DNA of 48,834 nucleotides from Cyclobacteriaceae bacterium (GTDB lineage: Bacteria; Bacteroidota; Bacteroidia; Cytophagales; Cyclobacteriaceae). Position numbers and translations under genes: made by a program. Positions 7,451 through 16,201 of the stretch are shown here, piece after piece (position 1 is the stretch's first letter; each line of letters starts with the position of its first letter). The stretch lies in the NCBI GenBank assembly GCA_021604845.1, contig BQJT01000007.1:1-48834 (forward strand), in the 5' to 3' direction. The notes under the pieces were generated by a model. That model saw nothing but the letters and a program-made list of their open reading frames with translations. It did not search any database and was not told the DNA's origin.

Positions 7451-8514
7451 GTGAGCCTGGAAATTTATTTGAAACCTCTGTTGAAATCCTGAAGAAATTA
7501 ATTTCCATTCAATCTTTTAGTGGGGAGGAGACCAGTACGGCAGACTTACTTCAGGAATTCTTTCAACAGAGTGGCATGAACCCGAAGCGGAAGGCAAACA
7601 ATATATGGTGTGTCAGTAATAATTGTGATTCAAATGCACCAATATTATTACTTAATTCGCACCATGACACGGTTAAGCCTGGTAATGGTTGGCAAGGCAA
7701 TCCATTCGAACCGGTATTAAAAGATGATAAACTGTATGGCCTGGGTAGTAATGATGCCGGTGCGTCGGTGGTTTCATTGGTGGCAACCTTTAGGCATTTT
7801 GCCAGTCAGCCGAAAATTCCTTATCGAATAATAATTGCAATAACTGCCGAAGAAGAGATATCGGGGGCTAATGGTATATCCAGCATCCTGGATGATTTAG
7901 GGTCCATTGATCTGGCTATAGTTGGTGAGCCCACAGAAATGCAAATGGCGGTTGCAGAAAAAGGGCTGGTTGTCCTTGATTGCACTTCAGAAGGAAAATC
8001 CGGTCATGCCGCCAGGGATGAGGGGGTTAACGCAATATACTGTGCGCTGGAGGATATAGAATTTCTGCGGAAACATAAATTTGAAAAATCCTCCGATCTG
8101 CTCGGTTCTGTAAAAATGACGGTAACCCAGATCAAAGCAGGACAACAACACAATGTGGTCCCGGCCAATTGTCAGTTTGTAGTAGATGTTAGAACCAACG
8201 AACACTACAGCAATCAGCAAGTGGTAGCTTTTCTACAGGAACATCTCAAGGCTACTGTGATACCGCGGTCATTAAGATTAAACAGCTCAGGCATCAGTTT
8301 GGATCATCCAATTGTGGTCAAAGGGTTATCAATGGGAATAAAGTATTTTGGTTCACCGACACTTTCGGACCAGGCTCTAATGGATTTCCCCAGCATTAAG
8401 ATAGGCCCCGGCAAATCATCCCGTTCACATACAGCGGATGAATTTGTATTACTCTCGGAAATCAGGGAAGGAATTGATACCTATATTAACTTATTGACAG
8501 ATTTAAATATTTGA
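7447..8514 (+). CDS. argE: M20-family deacylase, probably N-acylcitrulline/N-acylornithine deacylase
   Basis: 355 residues, zinc peptidase family M20. Metal and catalytic motifs are in order: HHDT (His72, Asp74), GSNDAGASV (bridging Asp103), TAEEEISG (catalytic/bridging Glu pair around 135-136), VGEPTEM, and the C-terminal HTADEFV histidine. The central ~110 residues form the dimerisation lid. In operons with ArgF' the acyl group is still present after carbamoylation, so this enzyme should release citrulline from N-acylcitrulline rather than ornithine from acetylornithine; that is inference from context. The ATGA overlap with argB and the 3-base gap to argH mark tight coupling. Confidence 0.88.
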   Translation: MSEPGNLFETSVEILKKLISIQSFSGEETSTADLLQEFFQQSGMNPKRKANNIWCVSNNCDSNAPILLLNSHHDTVKPGNGWQGNPFEPVLKDDKLYGLGSNDAGASVVSLVATFRHFASQPKIPYRIIIAITAEEEISGANGISSILDDLGSIDLAIVGEPTEMQMAVAEKGLVVLDCTSEGKSGHAARDEGVNAIYCALEDIEFLRKHKFEKSSDLLGSVKMTVTQIKAGQQHNVVPANCQFVVDVRTNEHYSNQQVVAFLQEHLKATVIPRSLRLNSSGISLDHPIVVKGLSMGIKYFGSPTLSDQALMDFPSIKIGPGKSSRSHTADEFVLLSEIREGIDTYINLLTDLNI

Positions 8515-8517
8515 ATT

Positions 8518-9852
8518 ATGAAACTCTGGGGAAAAGGCGTCGGCTTATCGGAAGAAATTGAGCGGTTTACTATTGGAAATGACCAGCAACTGGATATGTT
8601 ACTTGCGCCCTATGATGTGCTTGGATCTATGGCACATGCCTCGATGTTACGGGACATCGGCTTACTGACTCAGCAGGAATGGCGACAATTGCAGGATGCC
8701 TTGGTGGAAATTTACCACTCAATTAATAATGGAGACTTTCGTATTGAAGAATCGGTTGAGGACATACATAGTCAGGTTGAGTTTTCGCTTACTCAGCAGC
8801 TAGGCACTGTGGGTAAAAAGATTCATAGTGGCCGTTCCCGGAATGACCAGGTACTTGTGGATATCAAGTTATATCTACGGGAAGAGATTCGAAAACAAGC
8901 AAAAAATATAACAGAGTTCGTTGAAGTGCTGCTGGAGCTAAGTGAGGAATATCAAAAGGTAATTATCCCGGGATATACGCATATGCAGGCGGCTATGCCC
9001 TCATCATTTGGATTGTGGTTTGGTGCATTTGCCGAAACCCTGATCGATGACTTGAAGCTTCTCAAGGCTGCCTATGATATTGTAAATCAAAATCCACTTG
9101 GATCTGCAGCTGGATATGGGAATTCTTTTCCTTTGGATCGCTTAGCTACTACCCGGTTACTGGGTTTTCAGGACCTGCATGTGAATGCGGTAGCAGCTCA
9201 AATGTCCCGCGGTAAAACTGAAACTGCTGTGGCATTTGCGATAGCAGGAATTTCCGGGACCATTGGGAAAATGGCTATGGATGTGTGCTTGTATAACAGT
9301 CAGAATCTGGCTTTCTTGAGCTTCCCTGATGAGATTACCACGGGTTCCAGTATCATGCCACACAAGAAAAATCCGGATGTTTTTGAATTGATACGAGCAC
9401 GGTGCAACCATTTGCAGTCACTTCCCCAACAAATTATAGGTATTACCAGCAACCTGCCAAGTGGATATCATCGAGACATGCAGTTGACGAAAGAGCTTTT
9501 ATTACCCTCACTTGATCATCTTTCGGATTGCATTCGGTTAATGACCGGCACCATTAAGCAGGTAGTTATTAATCACGATGCCATCAATGATTCAAAATAT
9601 GACCTGATCTACAGTGTAGAAAATGTAAATAGTGAAGTAATGAAAGGTACTTCTTTCCGCGACGCTTATCAGCTGGTAGCTAAAAGTATTGGGGAAGGGA
9701 GTTTTGAACCTTCCAGGGAGGTAAAACATACACACCTGGGTAGTATCGGGAATCCAGGTACCGCAGAAATCAGAAACAAACTTCAGCGTACCATAGACAG
9801 CTTTGATTTTGAAAGCTACAGCCTGAAGCTGCAGCAGCTAATAGATAGTTAA
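8518..9852 (+). CDS. argH: Argininosuccinate lyase
   Basis: 444 residues, fumarase/aspartase superfamily. The three conserved regions are visible: HSGRSRNDQV (103-112), the TH pair in PGYTHMQAAMP (His155), and the superfamily signature TGSSIMPHKKNPD with catalytic Ser277/278 on the mobile loop. It cleaves argininosuccinate to arginine and fumarate, the last pathway step. It follows argE by 3 bases and is followed by the class I aminotransferase after 8 bases. Confidence 0.95.
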   Translation: MKLWGKGVGLSEEIERFTIGNDQQLDMLLAPYDVLGSMAHASMLRDIGLLTQQEWRQLQDALVEIYHSINNGDFRIEESVEDIHSQVEFSLTQQLGTVGKKIHSGRSRNDQVLVDIKLYLREEIRKQAKNITEFVEVLLELSEEYQKVIIPGYTHMQAAMPSSFGLWFGAFAETLIDDLKLLKAAYDIVNQNPLGSAAGYGNSFPLDRLATTRLLGFQDLHVNAVAAQMSRGKTETAVAFAIAGISGTIGKMAMDVCLYNSQNLAFLSFPDEITTGSSIMPHKKNPDVFELIRARCNHLQSLPQQIIGITSNLPSGYHRDMQLTKELLLPSLDHLSDCIRLMTGTIKQVVINHDAINDSKYDLIYSVENVNSEVMKGTSFRDAYQLVAKSIGEGSFEPSREVKHTHLGSIGNPGTAEIRNKLQRTIDSFDFESYSLKLQQLIDS

Positions 9853-9860
9853 TAAATAAA

Positions 9861-11165
9861 ATGAGACAAAAGATACTTTTTGAGGGGGCTGGGCAACTGG
9901 AGTATGAAATTAGGAATATTGTAAAGAAAGCGGAGAAACTACAAGACATTGGGCAACCCATTTACTGGGAAAACATTGGCGATCCCATTCAAAAGCATGC
10001 CCGAATCCCATCCTGGATCAAAGAAATCATTACCGGTTTGGTTAATGACGATGCTACTTATGGCTATTGTCATTCTAAAGGAGTGCTTGAAACCAGAAAG
10101 TTCCTGGCTGAACGCACTAATAAAAAAGGAGGAGCTCAAATAACCGAGAATGATATCTTATTTTTTAATGGCCTGGGCGATGCCATTTCTAAACTTTACC
10201 AGTTTTTACATTCCAGTTCAAGGATCATAGGCCCTTCGCCTGCCTATGCGACACATAGTTCTGCCGAAGCGGCCCATGCTAATGCAGCCCCATTAACCTA
10301 CAGACTCAATCCTGAGAACAAATGGTATCCGGATTTGGAACATTTGCATAATCAGATTAAATACAATCCAAATATCATCGGAATCCTGGTGATCAACCCG
10401 GATAACCCCACCGGTATGGTATACCCATTGGAAACGTTGCAAAAAATGGTAAGGATGGCCCGGGATTATCAGCTTATTATGGTAAGCGATGAGATTTACA
10501 ATAATATTACTTATCACCAAACCAGATCTTACGCACTGGCTGAAGTTATAGAAGATGTTCCGGGAATTGCGCTTTCAGGAATTTCAAAAGAGCTACCGTG
10601 GCCGGGTGCACGCTGTGGGTGGATGGAGTTTTATAACCGACAGGCTGATAAAGATTTCTCGGACCTGTGCACCGCACTTGAAGATGTTAAGATGACTGAG
10701 GTTTGCGCTACTACCCTCCCCCAAAAGTCAATCCCCCTCATCATGTCTGATTCCAGGTATAATGATTACCGAAAACGGCTTAATCGGGAAATAGGAATAA
10801 GGGGTAAAAGAATCGCTAATATCCTGGCAAAGCTTCCATATATACATTTCAATGAAACCTACGGTGCATTTTTCAATACCATCGTTTTTAAGTCTGGTGT
10901 ATTAAATAGCAAGCAGACCCTCGCTATTGGAAACCCTGCGGTAGATCAACTATTATCCGAATGGATACAACCGGAAATTGCCCTGGATAAAAGATTCGCC
11001 TATTACCTGTTAGCAGCCACTGGTGTGTGCGTTGTACCATTATCATCATTCCATTCTGACCTGTTAGGCTTCCGGGTTACTTTACTTGAAGAAGATCCTG
11101 AATTATTGGTTTGTATTTTCGAGAAGATCAGGGATTCCATCGAGGAATATTGTGGATCCGCCTGA
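9861..11165 (+). CDS. Class I PLP aminotransferase, substrate unknown, last gene of the arginine operon
   Basis: 434 residues, fold-type I. The core motifs are present: INPDNPTG (178-185), VSDEIYNN (Asp210), the Schiff-base lysine Lys243 in SGISKELPWPGARCGW and Arg251 in the same block. It lies only 8 bases after argH and before the operon terminator, so it is co-transcribed with arginine genes, although ArgD already supplies the only transamination of the pathway. It could be an aspartate or alanine aminotransferase that supplies aspartate to ArgG or recycles nitrogen, but no substrate can be assigned from motifs. It resembles alanine-aminotransferase-like members more than aspartate aminotransferase. 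Confidence 0.8.
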   Translation: MRQKILFEGAGQLEYEIRNIVKKAEKLQDIGQPIYWENIGDPIQKHARIPSWIKEIITGLVNDDATYGYCHSKGVLETRKFLAERTNKKGGAQITENDILFFNGLGDAISKLYQFLHSSSRIIGPSPAYATHSSAEAAHANAAPLTYRLNPENKWYPDLEHLHNQIKYNPNIIGILVINPDNPTGMVYPLETLQKMVRMARDYQLIMVSDEIYNNITYHQTRSYALAEVIEDVPGIALSGISKELPWPGARCGWMEFYNRQADKDFSDLCTALEDVKMTEVCATTLPQKSIPLIMSDSRYNDYRKRLNREIGIRGKRIANILAKLPYIHFNETYGAFFNTIVFKSGVLNSKQTLAIGNPAVDQLLSEWIQPEIALDKRFAYYLLAATGVCVVPLSSFHSDLLGFRVTLLEEDPELLVCIFEKIRDSIEEYCGSA

Positions 11166-11489
11166 CGCTTTGTAGTTTTTGAAGTAATAATATTGTACTA
11201 TTCTAATAAATAAGCCCAAAATGGGCTTATTTTTTTTATTTAAACAATATTATCTCACTGAAATTTATAATTATTAAAATCAGGTTTAATTTTTAACCTA
11301 TTAATTACATATTTTTAATATAATCGTATTTTATGATATAATTTTTAATCTGTAAATGTAATTTTTTATACTTTTTAAGTTAGATAGGATATTTTTTTAA
11401 CTATGTTATTTTCAAAAGTAAAAACGATCTCTTTACTTTGGATTTGTATTCAAAAATCTATTGAACATTTGGAATTAAAACTATCTACA
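11166..11489. other. Intergenic region between the arginine operon and amtB
   Basis: Apart from the terminator at 11209-11238 the stretch is strongly AT-rich, with runs of T and A and no convincing gene. The amtB frame stays open back to an ATG at 11403, but that extension is AT-rich and the family N-terminus begins at 11490. The amtB promoter should lie here; no clear -33/-7 pair or nitrogen-regulator site was recognised. Confidence 0.5.
11209..11238 (+). terminator. Intrinsic terminator of the arginine operon
   Basis: AATAAGCCC, the 5-base loop AAAAT, then GGGCTTATT: a perfect 9-bp stem followed by an uninterrupted T run. It is 43 bases after the last aminotransferase stop codon. With A residues on the left arm it could work from both strands, but only the plus-strand operon reaches it. 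Confidence 0.9.
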
Positions 11490-12779
11490 ATGAAAGAAGG
11501 AGTTACAGAATTAATTGCATCATCAGCGGCTGACGCGGTCAGCCTGGCTGAGGTAAGCGGTCAGGTAGCACAGAATCTGCTGACTGTTAATAACGTTTGG
11601 ATGATGGTAGCCACATTCTTGGTTTTCATCATGCACCTTGGATTCGCCGGTGTGGAAGCGGGCTTCGGACAATCCAAGAACACGGTAAACATATTATTTA
11701 AAAACACGCTTACCCCATTGATAGGCATTCTTACCTATTATGTTATAGGTTTTAATCTAATGTATCCAGGAGATTTCATGCTGGGTGAATGGTTTGGCTT
11801 TGCGGGCTTCTTCCTGTCCCTACCTGAAGGTGGCGAGGGATTAGCTTACGTAGAAGGTGGCTATACTTACTGGACGGACTTTTTGTTCCAGGCTATGTTT
11901 GCAGCTACCGCAGCTACCATTGTTTCCGGGGCAGTAGCTGAGAGAATTAAGATTAATGCATACCTGATCTTCACGGTAATTTTTGTAGGACTGGTATATC
12001 CATTTGTTGGAAGCTGGAAATGGGGCGCCGGATGGCTGGACTCATTAGGTTTCTATGATTTCGCCGGATCCACCCTGGTACACTCTGTTGGCGGTTGGGG
12101 CGCTTTGGCTGGAATAATGATCATAGGACCCCGTTTGGGCAAATATGTTGGAGGAAAGATTATTGACAAACCGGGATCCAGTGTTCCTTTAGCCACCATG
12201 GGTGTGTTCCTGCTGTGGTTTGGATGGTTTGGCTTTAATGGAGGCTCCGTGTTAAGCGCTGACCCCGGAACCGTTTCACGGGTACTGGTCACTACCAGCC
12301 TGGCTGCTTCCATGGGAGGAATCGGAGGATATATTACCGGTTGGCTGGTATTTAAGAGACTCGATCTTGGAATGGTTCTGAACGGTATCCTGGCAGGTTT
12401 AGTAGGCATCACTGCTGGAGCAGATGTTATCAGCCCGGGTTGGTCATTGCTGGTTGGTCTGGTCGCTGGAGTACTGGTAGTATTGTCTGCTATTACTCTT
12501 GATAAATTCAAATTGGATGACGTGGTAGGAGCGGTTTCCGTTCACCTGACCTGTGGAATTTGGGGCACGTTGGCTGTAGGAATTTTCAGCCCTGAATTTT
12601 CACTGTTTACTCAATTAATAGGGGTAATTGCTATCGGAGCAGTTTCATTCCTGTCTGCCTTGAGCATCTTTAAAATTCTGGATATTGTCATAGGACTCAG
12701 AGTTAGTGAACAACACGAAACTGAAGGACTTGACAGTCATGAACATGGTATCAGAGGTTATACCATCATTCTTGAATAA
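11490..12779 (+). CDS. amtB: Ammonium channel AmtB
   Basis: 429 residues from ATG 11490, inner membrane, eleven predicted membrane helices of the Amt/Mep/Rh family. The first helix region VNNVWMMVATFLVFIMHLGFAG and the motif FAGSTLVHSVGGWGAL are typical. The twin pore histidines are His198 (VHSVGG) and His352 (SVHLTCGIWGTL). An in-frame ATG at 11403 would add 29 residues unlike any Amt N-terminus, hence the later start. It imports ammonium for glutamine and glutamate synthesis. No PII (glnK) gene is adjacent, unlike in many bacteria. A 14-bp hairpin separates it from the porin gene downstream. Confidence 0.95.
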   Translation: MKEGVTELIASSAADAVSLAEVSGQVAQNLLTVNNVWMMVATFLVFIMHLGFAGVEAGFGQSKNTVNILFKNTLTPLIGILTYYVIGFNLMYPGDFMLGEWFGFAGFFLSLPEGGEGLAYVEGGYTYWTDFLFQAMFAATAATIVSGAVAERIKINAYLIFTVIFVGLVYPFVGSWKWGAGWLDSLGFYDFAGSTLVHSVGGWGALAGIMIIGPRLGKYVGGKIIDKPGSSVPLATMGVFLLWFGWFGFNGGSVLSADPGTVSRVLVTTSLAASMGGIGGYITGWLVFKRLDLGMVLNGILAGLVGITAGADVISPGWSLLVGLVAGVLVVLSAITLDKFKLDDVVGAVSVHLTCGIWGTLAVGIFSPEFSLFTQLIGVIAIGAVSFLSALSIFKILDIVIGLRVSEQHETEGLDSHEHGIRGYTIILE

Positions 12780-12788
12780 TGCCAAAAA

Positions 12789-12820
12789 AATACCAGGTAA
12801 GTCCACACTTACCTGGTATT
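12789..12820. terminator. Perfect 14-bp hairpin between amtB and the porin gene
   Basis: AATACCAGGTAAGT, loop CCAC, ACTTACCTGGTATT: 14 paired bases, no mismatch, 9 bases after the amtB stop. On the plus strand no T run follows, so full termination is doubtful; the T run (from the A run at 12784-12790) is on the minus strand. It may be a partial terminator, an mRNA 3'-end stabiliser separating amtB from porin expression, or a minus-strand terminator. Confidence 0.65.
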
Positions 12821-12870
12821 AATACTGGCTTTAATTTTCACTTATTAATTAAACCATTATCAATAATAAT

Positions 12871-13878
12871 ATGAAACAGACAATTTTACTATCGACATTA
12901 ATGCTAATAGCATCGTTTACAATAATTGCACAAGATGATGAGAATCCTTTAGTGATCTCAGGAAGTGTTGATACTTACTACAAGTATGATTTCTCGGGAG
13001 AACCAAATAGCATAACCAGTTTTGCGAACGATCAAAACTCATTCTCTTTGGGAATGGTTAACCTTATTTTGTCAAAAGAAGTGGGTAAGGCATCTTTCGT
13101 GGCAGATCTGGCTTTCGGGCCAAGAGCTGAGCAAAGCGCTCCCGGTGCAATTCAGAACTTGTATGTTTCTTATGCACTGTCCGATAAAATATCTGTAACC
13201 GGCGGGTTTATGGGTACTTTTGTAGGTTATGAGATAATATCCCCAACGGGGAACTTCAACTATTCAACCTCATATCTGTTTAGCAACGGGCCTTTCCAAA
13301 ATGGAGGTTTGAAATTTGACTTTGCTATTTCAGACAGATTTGGTTTTATGGTAGGCGTGTTCAACGAGTTCGACTCCTACAGCAATAGCAGCGGAGGATT
13401 TGATTTTGGTACTCAGTTCTATGTATCTCCCGTAGATGGATGGGATGCCTATATAAATTTCGTAACCAGCAATGATTCCGGAACAGAAATTGACCTGGCC
13501 ACCACCTATCAGATCAGTGATGCGTTTATGCTGGGCTTTAATGCAGCTAAGCGGACTACCGGAGAGTTCTTTGATGAAGTGGAAGGCGACGGATCTAACT
13601 TTGTTGGTGTCGCATTGTATGCCAATTATGCATTTTCGGACAGTTTTGCTCTGGGTGTTAGAGCGGAGAACTTTGACGATCGGGACGGTGGGGTACTCTC
13701 TGATGTATCCAGTAAAGTTAATTCGTTAACCGTTTCAGCGAATATTGGTTCCGGCCCTCTGAAGCTGATCCCTGAAATTCGATTCGATACTGCAGATGAA
13801 GACCTGTTCCTTGACGGTGAAGGAGACCCTACTGATTCCTTTGCCCAGTTTCTGGTTGCAGCAGTATTTTCATTCTAA
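12871..13878 (+). CDS. OmpL-like outer-membrane beta-barrel porin
   Basis: 335 residues with a clear signal peptide (MKQTILLSTLMLIASFTIIAQ, cleavage after ~20). The mature part is a chain of amphipathic beta strands with alternating aromatic residues and ends in a phenylalanine (VAAVFSF), the C-terminal signature of outer-membrane barrels. The start VISGSVDTYYKYDF and the block FAGTFVGYE-like FMGTFVGYEIISP match the putative beta-barrel porin 2 (OmpL-like) family common in Bacteroidota. Placed 91 bases after amtB, it likely provides outer-membrane entry for ammonium or a related small nitrogen solute; the pairing is inference. A strong terminator follows. Confidence 0.85.
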   Translation: MKQTILLSTLMLIASFTIIAQDDENPLVISGSVDTYYKYDFSGEPNSITSFANDQNSFSLGMVNLILSKEVGKASFVADLAFGPRAEQSAPGAIQNLYVSYALSDKISVTGGFMGTFVGYEIISPTGNFNYSTSYLFSNGPFQNGGLKFDFAISDRFGFMVGVFNEFDSYSNSSGGFDFGTQFYVSPVDGWDAYINFVTSNDSGTEIDLATTYQISDAFMLGFNAAKRTTGEFFDEVEGDGSNFVGVALYANYAFSDSFALGVRAENFDDRDGGVLSDVSSKVNSLTVSANIGSGPLKLIPEIRFDTADEDLFLDGEGDPTDSFAQFLVAAVFSF

Positions 13879-13890
13879 ATTAAAATTTAC

Positions 13891-13925
13891 AGGGATACCC
13901 GGCTTGGCCGGGTATCCCTTCTTTT
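13891..13925 (+). terminator. Intrinsic terminator after the porin gene
   Basis: AGGGATACCCGGC, loop TTG, GCCGGGTATCCCT, then TCTTTT. A perfect 13-bp G+C-rich stem with a short T-rich tail, 12 bases after the porin stop. It closes the amtB/porin unit and separates it from the next gene. Confidence 0.88.
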
Positions 13926-13949
13926 AAAATACTACCTACCCATACTACC

Positions 13950-14546
13950 ATGAAATACTTAACATTATCACTAATCCTTATTACCACACATGCTGCCACC
14001 CTAGGTCAATCCCATTCGTTGTTACCGGTTGATGATTTCGGAACAATCACATTTTCAGAGGTTATTCAAGCAGAAGCAACTTCAAAAGAAGACCTGTTTA
14101 ACAATGCATACAACTACCTTCAATCGCTGGTAGATAACCATAAAGAATTAAAAAAAGACCCTTTAGTAAATGAAGACCGCTCGGAAATCAACTTACCCCT
14201 GGCCTTCACAGTTTATCGGGATTTTCCCGTTCATTCCCCGCACGGGATTATAAAATATAATTTGACGGTTTCAGTAAAGGAAGGCCGCTATCGCTACCTG
14301 GCGACTAATTTTGTATTCCACTATCTGGAGCGAAATCGATATGGAAGATTTGTTGAAGTTAAAGGTAAATCAAAAGCACTGGAAGATCCGGTATACAAGG
14401 GAAGTCAGAATCTTTGGGACCAGCACAAACAACAAACAGGGGAAAAAGTCGCGGTAATGGTTGAGACTTTAAAAGCAGAAATGATGTTTACTCCCGATGA
14501 ACCGGAGCCCAAAATTGTTAAAGTTCAGGTTAATGATGACTGGTAG
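13950..14546 (+). CDS. Secreted protein with DUF4468-like (TBP-like fold) domain
   Basis: 198 residues with an N-terminal signal peptide (MKYLTLSLILITTHAATLG, cleaved near 19). No lipobox cysteine is present. Residues ~30-160 have the pattern of the DUF4468 family of Bacteroidota envelope proteins: an early FSEVIQAEATSKEDLFNNAYNYL helix, a central IKYNLTVSVKEGRYRYLATNFVFHY strand-turn-strand with the KxGRYRY core, and a helical end. Function is unknown; the fold is thought to be a TBP-like alpha/beta domain. It follows the porin terminator by 25 bases, so it probably has its own promoter. Assignment rests on pattern recognition only. Confidence 0.6.
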   Translation: MKYLTLSLILITTHAATLGQSHSLLPVDDFGTITFSEVIQAEATSKEDLFNNAYNYLQSLVDNHKELKKDPLVNEDRSEINLPLAFTVYRDFPVHSPHGIIKYNLTVSVKEGRYRYLATNFVFHYLERNRYGRFVEVKGKSKALEDPVYKGSQNLWDQHKQQTGEKVAVMVETLKAEMMFTPDEPEPKIVKVQVNDDW

Positions 14547-14901
14547 AACAAAAAGAGATGAATTGGTAGTAGAACGATTGGCCTATTTACATTCCTTAGG
14601 TAGTGGAAAATTCCAAAGTAAATAGCAAACCACACCTTTTTGGGGCGTGGTTTGCCAATCGTTTGATCACAATCTACTAATTTGAATATTTTGTGTTCAA
14701 AAAATTACTAACAATAATTAACCATTAACCTGTTATAAAAGTAGGCAATTCCAGTACTGAAAAAAAATGAATCTTTAAGTAAGTGGCAAAAAATACAATT
14801 CGGTGCAAAATGTATTGGGAATATTTTGAATTTCATAAATTAAACCCAATAAACAATGGGATTTTTAGGAATATCCCAAATCAGATTTGGTTGACAAGTT
14901 G
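14547..14901. other. 355-bp convergent intergenic region with hairpins
   Basis: The region lies between the DUF4468-like gene (+) and thrC (-). It holds a hairpin at 14625-14655 (GCAAACCAC ... GTGGTTTGC), AT-rich sequence without a credible ORF, GGGAT/ATCCC arms at 14859-14877, and a 15-bp palindrome CCAAATCAGATTTGG at 14876-14890 just beyond the thrC stop. No strong T-tailed terminator for thrC was seen. Confidence 0.5.
14625..14655 (+). terminator. Hairpin downstream of the DUF4468-like gene
   Basis: GCAAACCAC at 14625-14633 pairs with GTGGTTTGC at 14647-14655 around a loop containing ACCTTTTTGGGGC, which may add CC:GG pairs. No T run follows, so it could be a weak terminator or a 3' stabiliser. 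Confidence 0.45.
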
Positions 14902-16200
14902 CTATTTTGACAGCAGATACTGCTTGAGTTCCCGATAGTCGGAAGATAACTTTATCGACTGCTTTTGTCGGCTAATGATACTTTCCAATCTTTCAGGTAT
15001 TTCTACCTCATCTGGTATCAGGGGTTTTACCACTTCAAAGAATTTTGCAGGGTGCGCAGTACCAAGGAATACCCCTACGGTATTCGGGTTATCTTTTAAA
15101 GATTCACCTAAACCCAGATATGCAACTGCTCCATGTGGATCCATCAAATATCCGGATTCCTGGTATACCCTGGAAATCGCCTTTCTGGTTTCCGAGTCGT
15201 TGAAAGTGTAGCCTTTTACTAATTCAGCCAGGGATTCCCAATCATTATTGTACAAATCCATCACTCTTTCAAAGTTACTGGGATTACCCACGTCCATGGC
15301 ATTACTAATGGTCGCCACAGAAGGTTTGGCCTGGAACTCACCGGTTTGAAGGTAATCGTAGAACACCCTGTTGGCGTTATTGGCCGCTATAAACTGATGG
15401 ATTGGAAGGCCCATTCGCTTGGCCAGTAACCCTCCCATCAAGTTTCCAAAATTCCCGCTGGGAACAGAGCAGATGATGGGTTTATTTAAATGCTTTAACC
15501 TGGCAAATACTTGAAAATAATAAAAACTTTGAGGAATTAAACGAGCGATATTTATGGAATTTGCCGATGTCAGGCGGCGATTTGACTTCAGGTCCTGGTC
15601 AAGAAAAGCTGACTTGACCAAACGCTGACAATCGTCAAAATTACCATCAATCTCCAATGCCGTTACATTCCCCCCGATGGTTGTCAGTTGCTTTTCCTGG
15701 ATCTCACTTACTTTTCCTGACGGATATAAAATTACTACATCTATTCCGGGAACCTGATAAAACCCCTGGGCAACCGCACTCCCGGTATCTCCCGAAGTAG
15801 CAACCAGGATACACGGCCTTCCATCTTCATCGTCCAAAAGATGTGCCAGCAGCCTGGCCATGAACCGTGCACCAAAATCCTTAAAAGCAAGGGTGGGACC
15901 ATGAAACAATTCAAGGCAATAGATATCTTTTGCTACCAAATTTACTGGCACTTCAAAATCAAATACCTCCGTTACAATCTGATTCAATATCGCAGGTTCC
16001 AGGCTATCTTTTAAAATTACCTGACCAACCGCATTTGCAATTTCTATAAAACTGAGTTGCTCGATGCTATGGTAAAAAGAATCCGGCATAACCTGCAAAT
16101 GATCCGGCATAAACAGACCATTGTCATCAGGCAAACCCTGTAATACTGCCTCCTTTAAACTATAATTAGTTCCTGGGTTTTTAGTACTGTAGAAATTCAT
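14902..16200 (-). CDS. thrC: Threonine synthase
   Basis: 432 residues, fold-type II PLP enzyme. The N-terminal NFYSTKNPGTNYSLKEAVLQGL and the PLP lysine Lys107 in HGPTLAFKDFGARF are diagnostic; the glycine-rich phosphate loop is CSVPSGNFGNLMGG, and DPHGAVAYLGL lies near the C-terminus. It converts O-phosphohomoserine to threonine. It begins 1 base after the thrB stop and ends the glt-thr run. Its product is the substrate of IlvA encoded upstream. Confidence 0.96.
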   Translation of the reverse strand: MNFYSTKNPGTNYSLKEAVLQGLPDDNGLFMPDHLQVMPDSFYHSIEQLSFIEIANAVGQVILKDSLEPAILNQIVTEVFDFEVPVNLVAKDIYCLELFHGPTLAFKDFGARFMARLLAHLLDDEDGRPCILVATSGDTGSAVAQGFYQVPGIDVVILYPSGKVSEIQEKQLTTIGGNVTALEIDGNFDDCQRLVKSAFLDQDLKSNRRLTSANSINIARLIPQSFYYFQVFARLKHLNKPIICSVPSGNFGNLMGGLLAKRMGLPIHQFIAANNANRVFYDYLQTGEFQAKPSVATISNAMDVGNPSNFERVMDLYNNDWESLAELVKGYTFNDSETRKAISRVYQESGYLMDPHGAVAYLGLGESLKDNPNTVGVFLGTAHPAKFFEVVKPLIPDEVEIPERLESIISRQKQSIKLSSDYRELKQYLLSK

Positions 16201-16201
16201 T

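Noticed and set aside
11403-11489. Longer amtB start at ATG 11403
   Set aside because: The 29 extra residues are unlike Amt N-termini; the ATG at 11490 directly precedes the usual first-helix region.
12053-12511. 152-codon minus-strand ORF inside amtB and similar long antisense ORFs inside gltB, thrA and leuC
   Set aside because: They are antisense shadows of strongly coding genes, with low-complexity or proline/serine-rich composition and no own control signals.
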